A stretch of 64,000 nucleotides of DNA from Coriolopsis trogii. Taxonomy: Eukaryota > Basidiomycota > Agaricomycetes > Polyporales > Polyporaceae. Made by a program: the position numbers and the translations under genes. Location of the stretch: positions 4,402,001 through 4,466,000 of the forward strand of contig JAHYIO010000001.1 of assembly GCA_020543525.1 (NCBI GenBank), written 5' to 3'. This document shows positions 60,659 through 64,000 of this stretch, piece by piece. Within the stretch, counting starts at the first letter, position 1. Each line of letters opens with the position of its first letter. The notes under the pieces are model-generated. The model saw only the letters and a list, made by a program, of their open reading frames with translations. It ran no database searches and was not told the origin of the DNA.

Positions 60659-63122
60659 TCATCGTTTTCCACTCATATACGAAGAAGCAGGCAGATCTCC
60701 TTGGAACCACCGAGGATTCCTTGCAATCTGGGTTGAACGCCGCGTTAGCACCAGCTCCTTCATACTCCTCCGAGCACATACGACTACTCACGAACGACCG
60801 GACGCGCTTCCCATACACATACATCGGGATGGACGCGAGCCAGCAGACCGCCTGACACGCGCCGAGGATGAGCAGCGACACTTTGACGCCGCGGCTGAGG
60901 ACCATCCCGTTCGCGAAGAACGTGGAAGCATACAGGACCATGTTCTTCCCGAAGTTGCTGAGTGCGAGGATATGCAGCGCGTTCGCGCGGTGCGTGTCGA
61001 GCAGGTACGTCACCGCGGCGGATCCAGACACGACCATGCTGAAGTTCAGCATCCTGCACAGCGCACCGAGGCAATTTGTGAGAATTAGCGAGTAGTGACA
61101 AGAAGATAGCGATACGTACGTGATGCAAGCGACAGCGCCGATCCAGGGCATGCTGTGGTCGTTGCCTACGGCCCAGCCAACGTATCCAAAGACGCCGAAG
61201 AGCATGCTCGCCATGAACACCAGTCTGAATTCGGGCTCGTAGATCCCTCGGTTGCGCTTAGAAATCCAGATAATGCCCCAGTCATTCAGAGGGCCAGTGA
61301 CGACCATGGCGAGTATGATGCCCACGATGCCGCCCAGATTCGTAAGGCCCTGCGGGTCTGTGAGCTTCGCGAGAGAACGAAGCCCATAGAATGCTCACGA
61401 TCTGCGCTGCGTTGAAGTTGTACTCCAGAGTGAATATGGTGGACGAGCAAAGAGGGACCAAGCCTGAATGTCGTGGGAGTCAGTCTCGCAAACCTCGTAC
61501 AAAACAAAACAGTGGCCAAATATACTCAGCCACACAGTCTGCATCCCATGCGAGAGGAATAGGAACCAGGTCTACTATAAGTCAGTGCTCGACCCATCTT
61601 TACCATGTTTTAAGAAGACATACGACAGGTGACAAGAGGAATGGGAACGGCCTAAGGACGATCTTGAAGATACTAACGTTTGTGAACGTCCCGTGCCAGA
61701 TCTTGAGCGATGAAAGATAGGCAGGCGTTGAGGACTGAGACGACTGCGTTTGCGAGCTTCGGTCCACGCTCTCAACATCAACATCCGCAGACGCCTTCTC
61801 ATCCGCATCATGATTTTTGTTGCGTCGCATCGCCGCCTCGCGGTCGAATGTCGTCTACGTCCACGACATAGTCAGTCGACCCCCCACAAATGCTGAATAA
61901 GGGAGGTACATACCTCCGAAACAAAGAAGAAGACCATGATGACTGTGAGGCCAAGGGGGATGCTGACGAACCAGAATCCGAATTCCCAGGATAAGTTCTG
62001 AATCACGTAGCTGCAGATCAATGGCCCCCTGAGGTCGACACCATCCGTGAATGACGTCGTACTATAGATTCTGCCTCTGTTTACTCACAGTGTGATTCCT
62101 GCCATAATCGCGAAGCTCCATATAACAGAGCGGGAGCCTCGTTCGTGTACGCTGCACATCCAGTCCATCGTTGAGTTGGAGGGCTGACGACGACTGTATA
62201 GCATGACACCTACCAGTATACTTGCTCGAGAGTGGACGCGACGAGACTAGATAGTAGATCAAACGTTGGACTCTGCGTTGAGGACACCATAGGTGAGAGC
62301 GTACCTCTGTAGCGCAGACATTCCAAACCCTTGGAACAGGCGCGAAGCCCGGATCGAGGCGAGATTCGGGCTCAGAGCGCACCAAATGCACGAGACGAAC
62401 ATCTATAAGGAAGTTAGCGACTCAGAACGAGTCGCCCATTGTCCAAAAGGGGTTGACACACCAGGGACACGGAAACAAGATAAACAATACGATGACCAAA
62501 TTTCACAGCGAGCGCGTTCTGCGCGAGCCTATATGCAATGATATCAGGGAACGGGAGACCATCGTCGAGAATCTCACATGAAGATACCGAGCCCTAGAAG
62601 GATGAAGCCGAAGGACGAAGTGATGTTGTCGACGGACACGTTGAATTGTTTGGCGAGCAAGACATAGCCCGGACCGACCATGGGTGAGAGCGCTCCATCG
62701 AGGCTGGCAGCAAATGCTCTGATACACCGTCATTGAGTATGCCATGGAGGGCCGGACGAAGGACTCGAAGGACTCACAGAGTCCAGAAACAGGCTTCCTT
62801 TCTCCACCTGGGCCAATTCAGACTAAACGTGACACGACCATCAGCAGCGACACTTCTTCGCAAGACAGAGGAGGACGTACGGATCGCGCGGATCGTCTGA
62901 TGGTTGCGGGATGAGTACGACATGCGCATACTTGCCAGTCCCGCGCTTCAGGTCCTTCGCTTCGTCAATAGCGACTTCATGACCGCGAACGATACCCTGA
63001 TCGGACAGCAGTCCCGTCCCTGGGACGTTTGCCAACAAGTGGTCCTCTGAACTCGGGAGTGAAGGATTAGGACATACAGCAGATCATATCCGCGACGACT
63101 CACCAAGGATGCCAAACGTCAT
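60659..63122 (-). CDS. DHA1-type MFS transporter B
   Basis: Exons (minus): 63122-63104, 63046-62881, 62822-62778, 62718-62578, 62528-62462, 62402-62305, 62246-62214, 62151-62089, 62028-61914, 61854-61624, 61571-61526, 61463-61399, 61349-61120, 61053-60792, 60727-60659; 549 residues. Here the canonical LNWPRWRKEACFWTL is intact. Other landmarks: VGPGYVLLAKQFNVSVDNIT, RASRLFQGFGMSA, VHERGSRSVIWSF, WEFGFWFVSIPLGL, and MVVTGPLNDWGIIWISKRNR before the last helices. The final exon is chosen by a GCTAAC branch site and a CCCAG acceptor, giving a short tail IARNPRWFQGDLPASS. Predicted proton-driven exporter at the plasma membrane; substrate unknown. Confidence 0.87.
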
Positions 63123-64000
63123 GGAGTATGCGAGTCAGAGCGAAGGGTCCGTGGGTGTAGGGATGCGAGAAGTAATCCTATATACTCCATGACCACCTTT
63201 CCCCCACTTTCGACGTCCACGCGAGAACCTAACTCAGTGAACGCCCTCACGACATCATGGGACTTCTCCTGTGCAGTAGAAGCCCCTCGGAGCCGCTATA
63301 GGAGTCAAGTGATGCTCTCAGCCACCGACACTCGCATGCAAAGACAAAGGCCATTCCCAGGGCACCAAAAGGCGGGAGCAGGACTCACCTATTAGGCGTA
63401 TCGTATCCAAACTGAACGACATGCGGAACACGCATAAATAGCATGGAATAGATCGTTCCGCTTTGCGTACTGTATATACACTGTATAACATGCAGAACAT
63501 ATAAGTAGATGGGAGGCAACCGCCTCCCGAGTCCCCGGCGACGAAGATAGCATGATGTCTTTGAATGACCGCGGTGATTGGGGAATGTATATTCGGGACA
63601 CCTGCAGAGCATTGTCGTGGAGGTGATGTGACTCACACCGAGGTGCGGTCTAGTTGGTGTAATGCGTGCTTCTGGATGGTGATTTGCAGTTTACAACCTC
63701 AGCCACCTTGAGGCAGCAAACGGGACATTGCGCGCGATGGCGTTCAGAACAGATCAAAGCGCACCTCAGGGATATGTGTTGCATGCATCCAGATGCTGTT
63801 CAGCGACATGAGTAGTTTCCTCTCTCGAGATCTGTATTGTCTAGGCTATCGGCCCGTTATCGAGGTGTACCTAGGAGCGACGATGCTGCCCGGTGCCGCG
63901 TCATATCAACCGTGGACTGCGCTATGAATTTGCAAGTGCGCTGCGCGGAGATGGCACCAGGAACCTTTCGCGTTGGTCAGGACAATGCGCGAGGGTGAGT
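63123..64000. other. Upstream region of transporter B, no gene seen
   Basis: About 880 bp at the window end. It holds short frames only. Most should be promoter DNA of transporter B. A further gene could start beyond the edge. Confidence 0.4.

Overview
The window is nuclear DNA of a filamentous basidiomycete, most likely a wood-decay agaricomycete of polypore type. The evidence is the dense set of short (about 50-90 nt) GT-AG introns, intron-rich laccases, GH3 beta-xylosidases, a FunK1 kinase, an F-box protein and fused F-box/propeller proteins. The genus is inferred and not proven. Exon coordinates below come from reading splice signals and keeping reading phase; no transcript data were available.

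Layout. 1-3.2 kb: 3' part of the CTD phosphatase gene FCP1 (+), then a BSP-type metallopeptidase (-). 3.6-16.8 kb: a plant-cell-wall degradation block with two tandem GH3 beta-xylosidases (+) and two tandem laccases (-). A laccase 3' remnant fused to a remnant of peptidase exon 1 lies between the two xylosidases and marks the junction of a segmental tandem duplication. 16.8-22.6 kb: long gene-poor stretch whose first part is a diverged copy of the first laccase's upstream flank. 22.6-24.5 kb: a bHLH factor and a small Zn2Cys6 factor, head to head across 155 bp. 25.7-28.1 kb: two small lineage-type proteins. 28.2-29.1 kb: a large inverted repeat carrying one tRNA-Leu(AAG) on each arm. 29.2-33.7 kb: a RAD5/HLTF-type helicase-ubiquitin ligase (-) with 5-nt and 3-nt micro-exons; it shares a promoter holding two ACGCGT boxes with the chaperonin subunit CCT7 (+). 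36.3-41.9 kb: two tandem Dal5-like MFS permeases (+). 42.0-44.0 kb: an FAD monooxygenase (-). 44.8-46.0 kb: unrecognised exons and an 88-91 bp tandem repeat. 46.2-49.2 kb: mitochondrial ribosomal protein mS45/Bot1 (-) and the elongation factor 2 lysine methyltransferase (+), divergent across 134 bp. 49.3-53.1 kb: an F-box protein (+) and an F-box/propeller-like protein (-). 54.6-57.0 kb: a FunK1 protein kinase (-). 57.7-63.1 kb: two tandem DHA1-type MFS transporters (-).

How it fits together. Xylosidases and laccases are secreted and act on xylan-derived oligosaccharides and phenolics of wood; the duplications look like local dosage amplification of these functions. The sugar/anion permeases and drug:H+ antiporters elsewhere in the window could serve uptake and efflux, but no co-regulation can be shown from sequence. 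The rest is housekeeping: transcription, DNA damage tolerance, protein folding, mitochondrial translation and EF2 modification.

I found no CRISPR, no intact transposon and no clearly new multi-gene defence or biosynthetic system. The most unusual items are the 5-nt and 3-nt micro-exons that split the Walker A region of the RAD5 gene, the repeated use of GC-AG introns, the tRNA-Leu palindrome and the recorded duplication junction.
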